Notes: a model not told the origin generated them from the sequence alone. A stretch of DNA of 64,000 nt from an uncultured Oscillospiraceae bacterium (GCA_950075865.1 CATMVA010000003.1:1-64000); one strand, 5' to 3'. Counted from the stretch's first letter, positions 1 to 8,350 are shown. Program-made: numbers and translations.

Positions 1-49
1 CACCTTGCCAAGGTGGAGGTAGCGAGTTCGAGCCTCGTCGCCCGCTCCA
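1..49 (+). tRNA. tRNA-Gly (GCC), 3' part
   Basis: This is the 3' portion of a tRNA whose 5' end lies left of the window. An anticodon stem CCACC/GGTGG (its first base is outside) encloses the loop TTGCCAA, giving anticodon GCC for glycine. A T arm GCGAG-TTCGAGC-CTCGT follows, then the acceptor 3' strand CGCCCGC, a discriminator T and an encoded CCA ending at 49. Confidence 0.93.
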
Positions 50-50
50 A

Positions 51-88
51 AAAACGCAGTACCCAAACGGGTACTGCGTTTTCTTTTT
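51..88. terminator. Bidirectional terminator between tRNA-Gly and aspA
   Basis: A 14-bp perfect stem (AAAACGCAGTACCC, loop AAAC, complementary arm) is followed by a T-rich run on the plus strand and flanked by A residues that give a T run on the minus strand. It can end both the tRNA transcript and aspA. Confidence 0.9.
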
Positions 89-101
89 GCGATAACCTCT
101 C

Positions 102-1565
102 TTACAAATGGAACCTTCCGTTATGCTTCCGGTCCGGATCGGTCAGCAGCTCCTTGGCCGAAATTCCGGGCTGGGTCATGGAGTAGGGATCCAGAATCTT
201 CTCCAGGGCCTCCCGGTCCAGGATGCCCTTGGCCAGGATCAGATCCCGGACCGAGGCGCCGGTGCGGATGGCCTCCTTGGCGATGTCGGCGGCATACTCG
301 TAGCCGATGTGGGGGGTGAGGGCGGTGATGATACCCACCGAGTTGTCCACCAGGGATTTGCACTGCTCCCGGTTGGCCGTGATGCCCACGATGCAGTTGT
401 CCACCAGGGTGTTGACGGCATAAGTCAGGAACTCCACCGCGTGGGTCAGGTTCCAGAAGATGATGGGCTCGAAAGCGTTGAGCTCCAGCTGGCCGGCCTC
501 GGCGGCCATGGTAATGGTCAAGTCGTTGCCCATGATGTTGAAGGCCACCTGGTTGACCACCTCGGGGATCACCGGGTTGACCTTGCCGGGCATGATGGAG
601 GAGCCGTTCTGTTTGGCGGGCAGGTTGATCTCCCCAAAGCCGCACCGGGGACCCGAGGAGAGAAGCCGCAGGTCGTTGCACATCTTGGACAGGTTCACGG
701 CGCAGGTCTTCACCGCCCCGGACACCGCCACGAAGCCGTCCAGGTTCTGGGTGCCGTCGATCAGGTCCCGGGCCTGGACCAGGCGCAGGCCGGAAACTTC
801 AGACAGGATGGGCACGATGCGCCTGAGATAGACCTCGTCGGCGTTGATGCCGGTGCCCACGGCGGTGCCCCCCATGTTGAGGCAGCGCATCTCGTCCTGG
901 GCCTTCTCCAGCCGGGCGATGTCCCGGTGGACCGCCTCGCTGTAAGCCTGGAACTCCTGGCCCAGACGAATGGGCACCGCGTCCTGGAGCTGGGTGCGGC
1001 CCATCTTGATCACGTCGTCAAACTCCCCGGCCTTGGCCATCAGGGCCTTGTAAAGCCGCTCCAGCTGGAGCTGGGCCTTGATGAGCAGCTTCAGCACCGC
1101 CAGCTTCCCCGCCGAGGGGAACACGTCGTTGGTGGACTGGCCGCAGTTCACGTGGTCGTTGGGGTTGACCAGGGCATAGTCCCCCTTCTCGCCTCCCAGC
1201 AGCTCGATGGCCCGGTTGGCGATAACCTCGTTGGCGTTCATGTTCAGGCTGGTGCCGGCGCCCCCCTGGATGGGGTCCACGATGAAAGCGTCGTGTAGCT
1301 TGCCCGAGACGATCTCGTCACAGGCGGTGATGATGGCCCCGGCCACCTTTTCGTCCAGCAGTCCGGCCTCCCGGTTGGCCATGGCCGAGGCTTTCTTGAT
1401 CTCCACGATGGCGTTGATGATCTCGGGGTGCATCTGAAGGCCGGTAATATGGAAATTCTCGGCCGCCCGGAGGGACTGGACGCCATAGTATACATCCTTG
1501 GGGAGGGTCCGCTCTCCGATGGAATCATGTTCGCTGCGAAGGGGAACATTGGGATCGACGGTCAT
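102..1565 (-). CDS. aspA: Aspartate ammonia-lyase
   Basis: Cytosolic enzyme of the aspartase/fumarase superfamily, which reversibly converts L-aspartate to fumarate and ammonia. The 487 residues match the family length. The signature loop GSSIMPGKVNP lies near residue 320, and the conserved TxxS-type stretch GQSTNDVFPSA is near 140. The aspartase-like N-terminus (SEHDSIGERTLPKDVYYGVQ) and this overall match favour AspA over fumarase. AAAGGAG sits just upstream of the ATG. It is a single gene with its own promoter at 1610-1638 and the shared terminator at 51-88. In an anaerobe it would feed aspartate into fumarate respiration or supply ammonia (inference). Confidence 0.93.
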   Translation of the reverse strand: MTVDPNVPLRSEHDSIGERTLPKDVYYGVQSLRAAENFHITGLQMHPEIINAIVEIKKASAMANREAGLLDEKVAGAIITACDEIVSGKLHDAFIVDPIQGGAGTSLNMNANEVIANRAIELLGGEKGDYALVNPNDHVNCGQSTNDVFPSAGKLAVLKLLIKAQLQLERLYKALMAKAGEFDDVIKMGRTQLQDAVPIRLGQEFQAYSEAVHRDIARLEKAQDEMRCLNMGGTAVGTGINADEVYLRRIVPILSEVSGLRLVQARDLIDGTQNLDGFVAVSGAVKTCAVNLSKMCNDLRLLSSGPRCGFGEINLPAKQNGSSIMPGKVNPVIPEVVNQVAFNIMGNDLTITMAAEAGQLELNAFEPIIFWNLTHAVEFLTYAVNTLVDNCIVGITANREQCKSLVDNSVGIITALTPHIGYEYAADIAKEAIRTGASVRDLILAKGILDREALEKILDPYSMTQPGISAKELLTDPDRKHNGRFHL

Positions 1566-1609
1566 AAAGAGTCAACTCCTTTTTGCAAGTTTTCCGTCAT
1601 TTCCCAGAA

Positions 1610-1638
1610 AGTATAGCACCGCCAGACGCGTAATGCAA
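1610..1638 (-). promoter_or_regulatory. aspA promoter
   Basis: On the minus strand TTGCAT (1638-1633) and TATACT (1615-1610) are separated by 17 bases, a good housekeeping sigma match 45 bases before the aspA start. Confidence 0.65.
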
Positions 1639-1646
1639 GATTTATT

Positions 1647-2240
1647 TCACGTTTTCTTGTCTTCCCTGCCCCTGCAATAGCGCAGCCAGATGTCCCGGGT
1701 CAGCAGAGTGGCTGATATGGTGAAAAAGACCTCCAGGGCAGTGGACACCATCCGGGGAATGAGGAAAATGACGGCGCAAAGACCCACGATAGCCAGCCAG
1801 GCCCATAGAGGCTTCTGCCATCGGTCCCGGTCGCCCCGCCGTAGGGAGAGCAGGATGACCAGCAGGGCCGCCATCAGCAGAACGCAGGCCAGGGCGGCCA
1901 GCAGCACATGGAGGGCGGCATATCTGGGGAAGTAGGCCGGGAGATAGGGAATGGCAATGGCATAGCCCAGGCAGAGTATGGCCCCCGCGGTCATCCCCAG
2001 GACCCCCAGCCGAACCGGCAAGGAAGGAAGGATCAGGACCAGCCGGATCAGCATGACCAGGAAATAGCTCCCGGCCAGGATGCCCCAGTAGACAAAGCCC
2101 CGGTAATGGTCAGCCCCGGTCACCGCGATGACCGAAAAGTTGGTGCTGAACCATTGAATGCTCCCAGCAAAAAGCAGCGTATAGCACGGAATGAGAAAGC
2201 AGGATATCAGATCCAGACAGAGATGACGTCTCTTTTTCAC
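1647..2240 (-). CDS. Unrecognised six-span membrane protein
   Basis: A 197-residue, mostly hydrophobic protein with about six predicted membrane segments and a basic N-terminus (VKKRRHLC). I do not recognise a family or catalytic motif. The GTG at 2240 is preferred over an in-frame GTG at 2261 because the strong Shine-Dalgarno AAGGAGG lies between the two, correctly spaced for the downstream codon. A good promoter lies at 2327-2355, and the leader holds a 9-bp hairpin at 2269-2290. The protein is monocistronic and divergent from the ABC-F gene. Transport or sensing is possible, but nothing in the sequence decides it. Confidence 0.7.
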   Translation of the reverse strand: MKKRRHLCLDLISCFLIPCYTLLFAGSIQWFSTNFSVIAVTGADHYRGFVYWGILAGSYFLVMLIRLVLILPSLPVRLGVLGMTAGAILCLGYAIAIPYLPAYFPRYAALHVLLAALACVLLMAALLVILLSLRRGDRDRWQKPLWAWLAIVGLCAVIFLIPRMVSTALEVFFTISATLLTRDIWLRYCRGREDKKT

Positions 2241-2268
2241 CTTCTCTTCCTCCTTGATCACATCATAT

Positions 2269-2290
2269 TTCCGCCCCGTTTGGGGCGGAA
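2269..2290. repeat. Hairpin in the leader of the membrane-protein gene
   Basis: Perfect 9-bp inverted repeat TTCCGCCCC / GGGGCGGAA with a GTTT loop. It lies within the predicted 5' untranslated region of the minus-strand gene and lacks a T tract, so it looks like a leader structure rather than a terminator. Confidence 0.6.
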
Positions 2291-2326
2291 GGGAAGAAAA
2301 ACACAGCCTTCTTTCCCCCGGGGAAC

Positions 2327-2355
2327 ATTATATAAAATAAAAAATCTCCCCGCAA
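2327..2355 (-). promoter_or_regulatory. Promoter of the 1647-2240 membrane gene
   Basis: On the minus strand TTGCGG (2355-2350), a 17-base AT-rich spacer and a perfect TATAAT (2332-2327). It is divergent from the ABC-F promoter at 2378-2406. Confidence 0.65.
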
Positions 2356-2377
2356 GAGCAAGACGGCACTTTTTTGC

Positions 2378-2406
2378 TTGTCTTTCCCGCCGTTTGCTGA
2401 TAGAAT
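2378..2406 (+). promoter_or_regulatory. ABC-F gene promoter
   Basis: TTGTCT (2378-2383), 17-base spacer, TAGAAT (2401-2406), followed by AAGGAG at 2431 and the ATG at 2443. Confidence 0.5.
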
Positions 2407-2442
2407 AGGGAGGCTGACTATTTCCACATAAAGGAGTACATC

Positions 2443-4044
2443 ATGATCACCGTTTCCGATCTTTCCCTCAACTATTCTGGAACCCCCCTCTTTTCCCATG
2501 TGGACCTTCAGTTCGTGAAGGGCAACTGCTACGGCATCATCGGGGCCAACGGGGCAGGTAAGTCCACCTTTCTGAAGATCCTGTCCGGCCAGCTGGAGCC
2601 CACCTCGGGCGAGGTATCCGTCTTGCCCAACACCCGCATGTCCATTTTGAAGCAGGACCAGAACCAGTACGACGCCTACACCGTCATGGACACGGTGCTG
2701 ATGGGAAACCTGCCCCTCTACGAGATGGGCAAGGAGCTCAATGCCCTCTACGAGAAGGAGGACTTCACCGACGAGGACGGGGTCCGTGCCGCCGAGCTCC
2801 AGGCCGAGTACGCCGAGCAGGGAGGCTACGAGTCCGAATCCGACGCCAGCCGCATTTTGCAGGGCCTGGGCGTGGGCACCGCCTACCACCAGACCCCCAT
2901 GGCCGAGATGGACGGACGGCTCAAGGTGAAGGTCCTGCTGGCCCAGGCCCTGTTCGGCAATCCCGACATTCTGATGATGGACGAGCCCACCAACAACCTG
3001 GACATCCCGGCCACGGGCTGGCTGGAGGACTTCCTGCTGGACTTCGAGGGCACTGTCATCGTGGTCTCCCACGACCGGCACTTCCTCAACACCATCTGTA
3101 CCCACATCGTTGACATCGACTACAACAAGATCAAGATGTATGTGGGCAACTACGACTTCTGGTACGACGCCTCCCAGCTCATGCAGAACCTGATGAAAAA
3201 TCAGAACAAGAAGAACGAGGAGAAGGCCCAGGAGCTCAAGGAATTCATCTCCCGCTTCTCGGCCAACAAGTCCAAGAGCAAGCAGGCCACCGCCCGGCGG
3301 AAGCTGCTGGAGAAGATCACCCTGGAGGAGATCCCCGCCTCCTCCCGCCGCTACCCCTGGGTCCAGTTCTCCCCCGACCGGGAGGTGGGCAAAGACATTC
3401 TCTTCGTCACCGATGTGAGCAAAACGGTGGACGGGGTCAAGCTGCTGGACAAGGTGAGCTTCACCGTCCGCCACGGGGACAAGATCGCCTTCGTAGGGGA
3501 CAACGAGAACGCCCAGACCGCCCTGTTCAAGATCCTGACCGGGGAGTGGGAGCCTGACGATGGCACCGTGAAGTGGGGCCAGACCGCCACCTTCTCCTAC
3601 TTCCCCAAGGACAACACCGAGTTTTTCCAGGACTGCGACGACAACCTGGTGGAGTGGCTCCGCCAGTGGTCCTCCGACCCCCACGAGGCCTATCTTCGGG
3701 GCTTCCTGGGCCGGATGCTCTTCTCGGGGGACGACGTGTATAAGCCGGTGAAGGTCCTCTCGGGCGGCGAGAAGGTCCGGTGCATGCTCTCGAGAATGAT
3801 GCTCTCGGGGGCCAACGTGCTCCTGCTGGACCAGCCCACCAACCATCTGGACCTGGAGTCCATCGCCGCCGTCAACAACGGCCTGGAGGCCGTCAAGTGC
3901 AACGTGCTCTTCTCCTGTCACGACCATCAGCTGGTCCAGACCGTGGCCACCCGCATCTTTGAGTTCACCCCCGAGGGCAAGCTCATCGACGCCGATATGA
4001 CCTATGACGAGTATCTGGAGAGAAAAGCTCAAAGCGAAGGCTGA
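2443..4044 (+). CDS. ABC-F ATPase, YbiT/YkpA type, with one degenerate ATP site
   Basis: Soluble tandem ATP-binding-cassette protein (533 aa) of the ABC-F family, whose members act on ribosomes. NBD1 has an intact Walker A (GANGAGKST, about residue 35) and Walker B (MMDEPTNNLD), but its signature is MDGRLKVKV, without LSGGQ. A charged linker (about 250-300) follows. NBD2 keeps the signature LSGGEKVR but has GDNENAQTA in place of Walker A, and LLLDQPTNHLD with Gln for the catalytic Glu. All altered motifs belong to the same composite site (NBD2 Walker motifs plus NBD1 signature), leaving one canonical site. The linker and end sequence resemble YbiT/YkpA rather than resistance-type ABC-F proteins. 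AAGGAG precedes the ATG. Confidence 0.88.
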   Translation: MITVSDLSLNYSGTPLFSHVDLQFVKGNCYGIIGANGAGKSTFLKILSGQLEPTSGEVSVLPNTRMSILKQDQNQYDAYTVMDTVLMGNLPLYEMGKELNALYEKEDFTDEDGVRAAELQAEYAEQGGYESESDASRILQGLGVGTAYHQTPMAEMDGRLKVKVLLAQALFGNPDILMMDEPTNNLDIPATGWLEDFLLDFEGTVIVVSHDRHFLNTICTHIVDIDYNKIKMYVGNYDFWYDASQLMQNLMKNQNKKNEEKAQELKEFISRFSANKSKSKQATARRKLLEKITLEEIPASSRRYPWVQFSPDREVGKDILFVTDVSKTVDGVKLLDKVSFTVRHGDKIAFVGDNENAQTALFKILTGEWEPDDGTVKWGQTATFSYFPKDNTEFFQDCDDNLVEWLRQWSSDPHEAYLRGFLGRMLFSGDDVYKPVKVLSGGEKVRCMLSRMMLSGANVLLLDQPTNHLDLESIAAVNNGLEAVKCNVLFSCHDHQLVQTVATRIFEFTPEGKLIDADMTYDEYLERKAQSEG

Positions 4045-4276
4045 ATCCCGGCCAAAGTGAGCTGAACTCCCAGGCGGAAACCCCGGGAGAAGGCCTCCTG
4101 CCGTTCCCACTTAGTAACTCGCCCTGGGCGCTTGTCAGACCATCCAGAAAACCCAGGGACAGTTTTTCCTGGATCACCTTTGTAAAGGGATCTGTGTTCC
4201 GCAACACGGCAAAGTACTCCCGAAGAAGAGGATCCGGGTGGGTAAGCTCCTCCAGATAGGTCAAAATGTCGTCCAT
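4029..4276 (-). pseudogene. DUF6809-like small protein, frameshifted
   Basis: The first reading frame gives MDDILTYLEELTHPDPLLRE and continues to FLDGLTSAQGELLS. At about 4107-4115 the frame must change: reading on after adding one base gives WERQEAFSRGFRLGVQLTLA and a natural stop at 4029. The uncorrected frame runs into nonsense antisense to the ABC-F gene. The family assignment rests on the FSRGFRLGVQL ending typical of small clostridial DUF6809-like proteins and is tentative. GAGGAAG precedes the ATG. It is divergent from another frameshifted gene. A single lost base, or an assembly error, explains it. Confidence 0.6.
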
Positions 4277-4355
4277 AGTTTCACTTCCTCGAACGTTTTA
4301 TTCGTATATTATTCATTCTAATAAATTAGTCATTTGTCGATGGGGGAAAGAAAAA

Positions 4356-4564
4356 GTGTCAAAGTTTTCTGTCAGGCTCAGAGAGATCAGAATGAGCCAA
4401 GGAAAAACCCAGGCGGAAACCGCAGAGTATCTGGGTTTGAAGGCCCTTCGAGGGCATCAATATTATGAAGAGGGCAAAAAGAACCGAACATTGCCCGGCT
4501 CATTGCTTTGGCGGATTTCTTTGAGGTGAGTTTGGATTATCTGATGGGGAGGACGGATAAATAA
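4356..4564 (+). pseudogene. XRE-type helix-turn-helix regulator, frameshifted
   Basis: From the GTG at 4356 (preceded by GGGGGAAAG) the frame encodes an XRE DNA-binding domain: VRLREIRMSQGKTQAETAEY, then LGLKALRGHQYYEEGKK. At the A5 run 4476-4480 the frame is lost. One extra A would restore EPNIARLIALADFFEVSLDY-LMGRTDK and a stop at 4562-4564, the usual C-terminus of these small repressors. It is divergently transcribed from the other broken small gene across an AT-rich 80-bp region. It is either decayed or, since the lesion is in a homopolymer, a sequencing artefact. Confidence 0.75.
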
Positions 4565-4570
4565 AGATTT

Positions 4571-4628
4571 AGGGGGACTACTTTGGGGCTGTTCTTGACA
4601 TCAAGAATAGCCCCAAAGTAGTCCCCCT
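4571..4628. repeat. 27-bp stem inverted repeat
   Basis: Two 27-base arms (beginning AGGGGGACTACTTTGGGGCT) pair along their whole length with one G-T wobble, around a 4-base ACAT loop. There is no T tract on either side. It lies between the broken XRE gene and the 3' end of the methyltransferase gene, and it is longer than any terminator stem in the window. Confidence 0.85.
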
Positions 4629-4645
4629 GCCCTTGGACGGAGATC

Positions 4646-5374
4646 TCACCCCTTCCGTGCCTTGACCAGCAGCATCATAGGCCGCCGCAGCTCGTCGGCC
4701 ATACCGGGGAGTTCCATCATCTCCCGGGGCGGCTCCGCCTCTTCCACTGCCTCCAGAAGGAACCCCTCGTTCAATAGCCCCATCAGGATCTGGGTCAGGG
4801 TATGGTGCTGCTTGACCACCTCGCACCCCAAGAAATGGGTTTTTCGCTCCCCGGACAGGAAATAGTCGTCCACCGGCCAGTGCCGGGGCCGCCCGTCCCC
4901 GTCGTAGACCCAATCCTGCCCCACCCCCGCGGTGAACACCGGGTGCTCGATGTTGAACAGGAACACGCCCCCGGTTGTCAGGGTCCGGCGTACCTGTCCG
5001 AAGACCTGCCTCAGGTCTTCGATATAGTGGAGCGCCAGGTTGGAGATCACGCAGTCCCAGACCCCCTCCGGATACTCGTACTCCTCGATCCCGCAGACCC
5101 GGTACTCGATCCGCCCGTCCCCATTGCGGCGGGCGGCCTCCCCGATCATTTTCCGGCTCAAATCCAGCCCCAGCACCTGCCGGGCTCCCATCTCCACGGC
5201 GTACTTGCAGTGCCAGCCGTAGCCGCACCCCAGGTCCAGGACCGTCTTCCCCTCCAGCGGGGGAATGAGGGGCCTAAGCTGGTGCCACTCCCCGGCCCCC
5301 GCCAGCCCCTCCCGGCTCCGGGACATCTTGGCGTACTCCCCAAAGAAATGCTCGTTGTCATACTCGTTGTGCAT
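4646..5374 (-). CDS. Class I SAM-dependent methyltransferase
   Basis: Cytosolic 242-residue methyltransferase. Motif I VLDLGCGYGWHC near residue 45 binds S-adenosylmethionine, the acidic end of strand 2 is VLGLDLS, and motif IV is ISNLALHYIED near 110. The layout is that of small-molecule methyltransferases of the Methyltransf_11 type. The substrate cannot be read from the sequence. AAGGAG is well placed before the ATG. It stands alone, divergent from the membrane-protein gene at 5534, and ends close to the long inverted repeat at 4571-4628. Confidence 0.85.
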   Translation of the reverse strand: MHNEYDNEHFFGEYAKMSRSREGLAGAGEWHQLRPLIPPLEGKTVLDLGCGYGWHCKYAVEMGARQVLGLDLSRKMIGEAARRNGDGRIEYRVCGIEEYEYPEGVWDCVISNLALHYIEDLRQVFGQVRRTLTTGGVFLFNIEHPVFTAGVGQDWVYDGDGRPRHWPVDDYFLSGERKTHFLGCEVVKQHHTLTQILMGLLNEGFLLEAVEEAEPPREMMELPGMADELRRPMMLLVKARKG

Positions 5375-5479
5375 AGCCGTTCTCCTTCCTGTCCTGTTAT
5401 TCTGCCTTTACCTTATCACAGTACGCCCCAAAACGCAAGGCGGAGACTGGAAAACCACCCCTTTTCAAATTCTTCCAAC

Positions 5480-5490
5480 TGTGGTATACT
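5480..5490 (+). promoter_or_regulatory. Extended -10 promoter element
   Basis: TGTGGTATACT is an extended -10 (TRTG-n-TATAAT type). A weak -35 (TTTTCA) lies 17 bases before the hexamer. It probably serves the membrane protein and metG. Confidence 0.5.
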
Positions 5491-5533
5491 ATGTTATTGC
5501 GAAATTATTGTGGTACGAGAGGACCTGACGCCT

Positions 5534-6364
5534 ATGCGAAAACACATTCTTCTCCCCGCCCTGACCCTTTTGGCCGGCGGCGTAGGCTTCGGCCTGCGGA
5601 AATGGCAGCTTGCCTCCGGCTTTGAGCCGGGCGCCGGCCTGCCCATCCCCAACGCCCCGGCCGCTCTCGCCCTCATGGGCTGGTCGGCTCTGGTAGCCGC
5701 CGCCATGATCCTGCTCTGTCTGCGGTATCAGGACCCCACCGACCTGGCCGCCCTGGACGCCCGGGACAATGTACTCTTCCTCACCGCCGCCGTCCTCTCG
5801 GCCTTCCTGCTACTGGCCTCCGCCGCGGCCGACGCCATGGCCTACCCCGACCTGAAGCAGGCCGCCGGAGAGAGCGCCTCGGCCCTCCCTGCCGCCTTGC
5901 CCGCCCTGCGCCTGGCCCTGTGCGCCGGGGGCTTCCTCTGCGCCCTGCTCTGGGCCAGACAACTCTTCCGGGAGGTGGAGAAGGCCCGACAGTCCCTGCC
6001 CCTGCTGGAGCTGTGCCTGCTGGGATGCGTGTGGCTCATCTCGGACTACCAGGTCCGGGCGGCCGAGCCGGTCACCACCAACTTTGTCTACGAGGTGCTG
6101 GCCATCGTCTGTACCCTCATGGGGCTCTACTACCTGGCAGGCTACTCCTTCCAGGCGGGCAAGCCCCGGCGTACCATGGTCCTGTGTCTGCTGGGGGTCT
6201 ACTTCTCCCTGGTGACCCTGGCCGACGGCCACAGCCTGGCCGACGTGTGCCGGTACGCCTTCGCCATCCTGTTCCTGGGTTCCCACTCGGCCCTCCTTCT
6301 CCGCGCCGCGGAGGAGGAGCCCGCTGTCACGAATGATGAAAGGGAGGAAACCGACCATGAATGA
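5534..6364 (+). CDS. Unrecognised multi-span membrane protein upstream of metG
   Basis: A 276-residue protein with about seven hydrophobic segments and no family I can name. The start at 5534 (MRKHILLPALTLLAGG) puts a positively charged N-terminus before the first span and has AGAGG upstream. The end overlaps the metG start by 8 bases (6357-6364), so the two genes are likely cotranscribed and translationally coupled. The C-terminal tail is acidic and cytoplasmic in the likely topology. No transport or enzymatic motif is visible. A role linked to translation is suggested only by position. Confidence 0.75.
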   Translation: MRKHILLPALTLLAGGVGFGLRKWQLASGFEPGAGLPIPNAPAALALMGWSALVAAAMILLCLRYQDPTDLAALDARDNVLFLTAAVLSAFLLLASAAADAMAYPDLKQAAGESASALPAALPALRLALCAGGFLCALLWARQLFREVEKARQSLPLLELCLLGCVWLISDYQVRAAEPVTTNFVYEVLAIVCTLMGLYYLAGYSFQAGKPRRTMVLCLLGVYFSLVTLADGHSLADVCRYAFAILFLGSHSALLLRAAEEEPAVTNDEREETDHE

Positions 6365-8336
6365 GAAAAAGCCCTATTATATCACCACACCTATCTACTA
6401 CCCCTCGGGCAAGCTCCACATCGGCCACGCCTACTGCACCGTGGCCACCGACGCTATGGCCCGCTACAAGCGGCTCCAAGGCCATGAGGTGATGTTCCTC
6501 ACGGGCACCGACGAGCACGGCCAGAAGATCGAGGACAAGGCCCGGGAGGCCGGGGTCACCCCCCAGCAGTTCGTGGACAACATTGTGGCCGCCCCCGGCG
6601 GGGTGCTTGACCTGTGGAAGCTGATGAACATCTCCTACGACCGGTTTATCCGCACCACCGACGACTATCATGTCGCCGCCATCCAGAAGATCTTCAAGGC
6701 CATGTACGACAAGGGGGACATCTACAAGGGCTCTTACAAGGGCAAGTACTGCAAGCCCTGCGAGTCCTTCTGGACCGAAAGCCAGTTGGTGGACGGCAAG
6801 TGCCCCGACTGCGGCCGGGAGGTCATGGATGCCGAGGAGGAGGCCTATTTCTTCCGGGCCTCTAAATACGCCGGCCGGGTGCGGGAGCTGCTGCTCAACA
6901 CCGACTTCCTGGAGCCCCGCAGCCGGGTCAACGAGATGGTAAACAACTTCATTGACTGCGAGGGGGGCCTTCAGGACCTGTGCGTCTCCCGGACCTCCTT
7001 CACTTGGGGGGTGCCCGTGGACTTCGACCCGGGCCATGTGGTCTATGTGTGGCTGGACGCCCTCTTTAACTACATGACCGCTCTGGGCTACCAGAATGAC
7101 AAGTATGACGAGGTGGAGAAGTTCTGGCCCGCCGACGTCCACTTTGTGGGCAAGGAGATCGTCCGGTTCCACGCCATCTACTGGCCCGCCTTCCTCATGA
7201 GCATGGACCTGCCCCTGCCCAAGAAGGTCTACGGCCACGGCTGGCTCAACTTTAACGGGGACAAGATGTCCAAGTCCAAGGGCAACGTGGTGGACCCCTA
7301 TCTGCTCTCCGAGCGGTACGGGGTGGACGCTCTGCGGTTCTTTGTGCTGCGGACCTTCCCCTTCGGCTCGGACGGCAACTTTACCAACGAGCTGCTGATC
7401 CAGACCATCAACACCGACCTTGCCAACGATTTGGGCAACCTAGTCTCCCGCACCACCGCCATGGCCGAGAAGTATTTCGGCGGCAGGCTGCCCGAGGCGC
7501 GGCAGGCCGACCCGGCGCTGGACGAACCTCTGACCGCTCTGGTCACCTCCCTGCGGGGCAGGTACGAGGAGCAGATGGAGAAGTTCCAGTTCCAGAACGC
7601 CTTGGAGGAAATCTTCAAGGTCATCCAGCGCGCCAACAAGTATATTGACGAGAACGCCCCTTGGGCGCTGGCCAAGGATATGGAGGCCAATGGTTCCCGG
7701 CTGGCCGCCGTCCTCTACAACCTGCTGGAGGCTGTCCGGGTGTGCGCTGTGCTCCTGACCCCCTTCATGCCAGAGAGCTGCGGGAAGATCTTTGACCAGA
7801 TCGGCGCGGAGGAGCCTGCCCGCACTTGGGAGAGTGCCGCAAAGTGGGGCGTCCTGCCCGCTGCCGCGGCCGTCAGCAAGGGGGAGAACCTGTTCCCCCG
7901 GATCGACGCCGAGAAGGAGCTTGCCGAGCTGGAGCGCATCCAAGAGGAGGCCCAAAAGACCGCCCTCCCCGAGCTGGAGACCGAGCCTCTGAACCCCGAG
8001 AACGTGGACTTCGACACCTTCTGCAAGTCCGACTTCCGGGCGGTGAAGGTGAAACACTGCGAGAACGTAAAGAAGAGCGAAAAGCTCCTCCGCTTCACTC
8101 TGGACGACGGCACGGGCACCGACCGCCAGATCCTCTCCGGCATCGCCAAGTGGTACAAGCCCGAGGACCTCATCGGCAAGACCCTGGTGGCCATCGTGAA
8201 CCTGCCCCCCCGAAAGATGATGGGGCTTGACTCCTGCGGCATGCTCATCTCGGCCGTCCACACCGAGAAAGGGGAGGAAAAGCTGAACCTGCTGATGGTG
8301 GACGATGCTATTCCGGCAGGAGCCAAGCTCTGCTAA
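6357..8336 (+). CDS. metG: Methionyl-tRNA synthetase
   Basis: Charges tRNA-Met with methionine in the cytosol. Class I signatures are clear: HIGH at residues 21-24 and KMSKSKGN near 302. A zinc-type insertion has paired cysteines (CKPC and CPDCG, about 130-150). The C-terminus from about residue 550 is a Trbp111-like tRNA-binding domain (DFDTFCKSDFRAVKVK), as in dimeric MetG. Length is 659 aa. The ATG at 6357 is chosen over an upstream in-frame ATG because AGGGAGG (6341-6347) is ideally spaced. It overlaps the upstream membrane gene and is followed by a hairpin at 8351-8389. Confidence 0.96.
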   Translation: MNEKKPYYITTPIYYPSGKLHIGHAYCTVATDAMARYKRLQGHEVMFLTGTDEHGQKIEDKAREAGVTPQQFVDNIVAAPGGVLDLWKLMNISYDRFIRTTDDYHVAAIQKIFKAMYDKGDIYKGSYKGKYCKPCESFWTESQLVDGKCPDCGREVMDAEEEAYFFRASKYAGRVRELLLNTDFLEPRSRVNEMVNNFIDCEGGLQDLCVSRTSFTWGVPVDFDPGHVVYVWLDALFNYMTALGYQNDKYDEVEKFWPADVHFVGKEIVRFHAIYWPAFLMSMDLPLPKKVYGHGWLNFNGDKMSKSKGNVVDPYLLSERYGVDALRFFVLRTFPFGSDGNFTNELLIQTINTDLANDLGNLVSRTTAMAEKYFGGRLPEARQADPALDEPLTALVTSLRGRYEEQMEKFQFQNALEEIFKVIQRANKYIDENAPWALAKDMEANGSRLAAVLYNLLEAVRVCAVLLTPFMPESCGKIFDQIGAEEPARTWESAAKWGVLPAAAAVSKGENLFPRIDAEKELAELERIQEEAQKTALPELETEPLNPENVDFDTFCKSDFRAVKVKHCENVKKSEKLLRFTLDDGTGTDRQILSGIAKWYKPEDLIGKTLVAIVNLPPRKMMGLDSCGMLISAVHTEKGEEKLNLLMVDDAIPAGAKLC

Positions 8337-8350
8337 AAACGAAACGTCAA

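Noticed and set aside
108-1298. Long plus-strand open frame opposite aspA
   Set aside because: Composition is that of an antisense shadow; aspA motifs are complete on the other strand.
2263-4110. A 615-codon open frame antisense to the ABC-F gene
   Set aside because: It has no ribosome-binding site, its protein is Val/Gly/His-rich as expected for the complement of GC-rich coding DNA, and the opposite strand carries a complete recognised family.
4277-4355. CGAACGTTTTATTCG at about 4291 as a third LexA box
   Set aside because: Only one half-site matches; the spacing to the second half does not fit CGAAC-N4-GTTCG.
4802-5533. Upstream extension of the 5534-6364 membrane protein
   Set aside because: The extension lies antisense to the methyltransferase gene and is Pro/His/Gln-rich; the charged, hydrophobic start at 5534 with AGAGG fits better.
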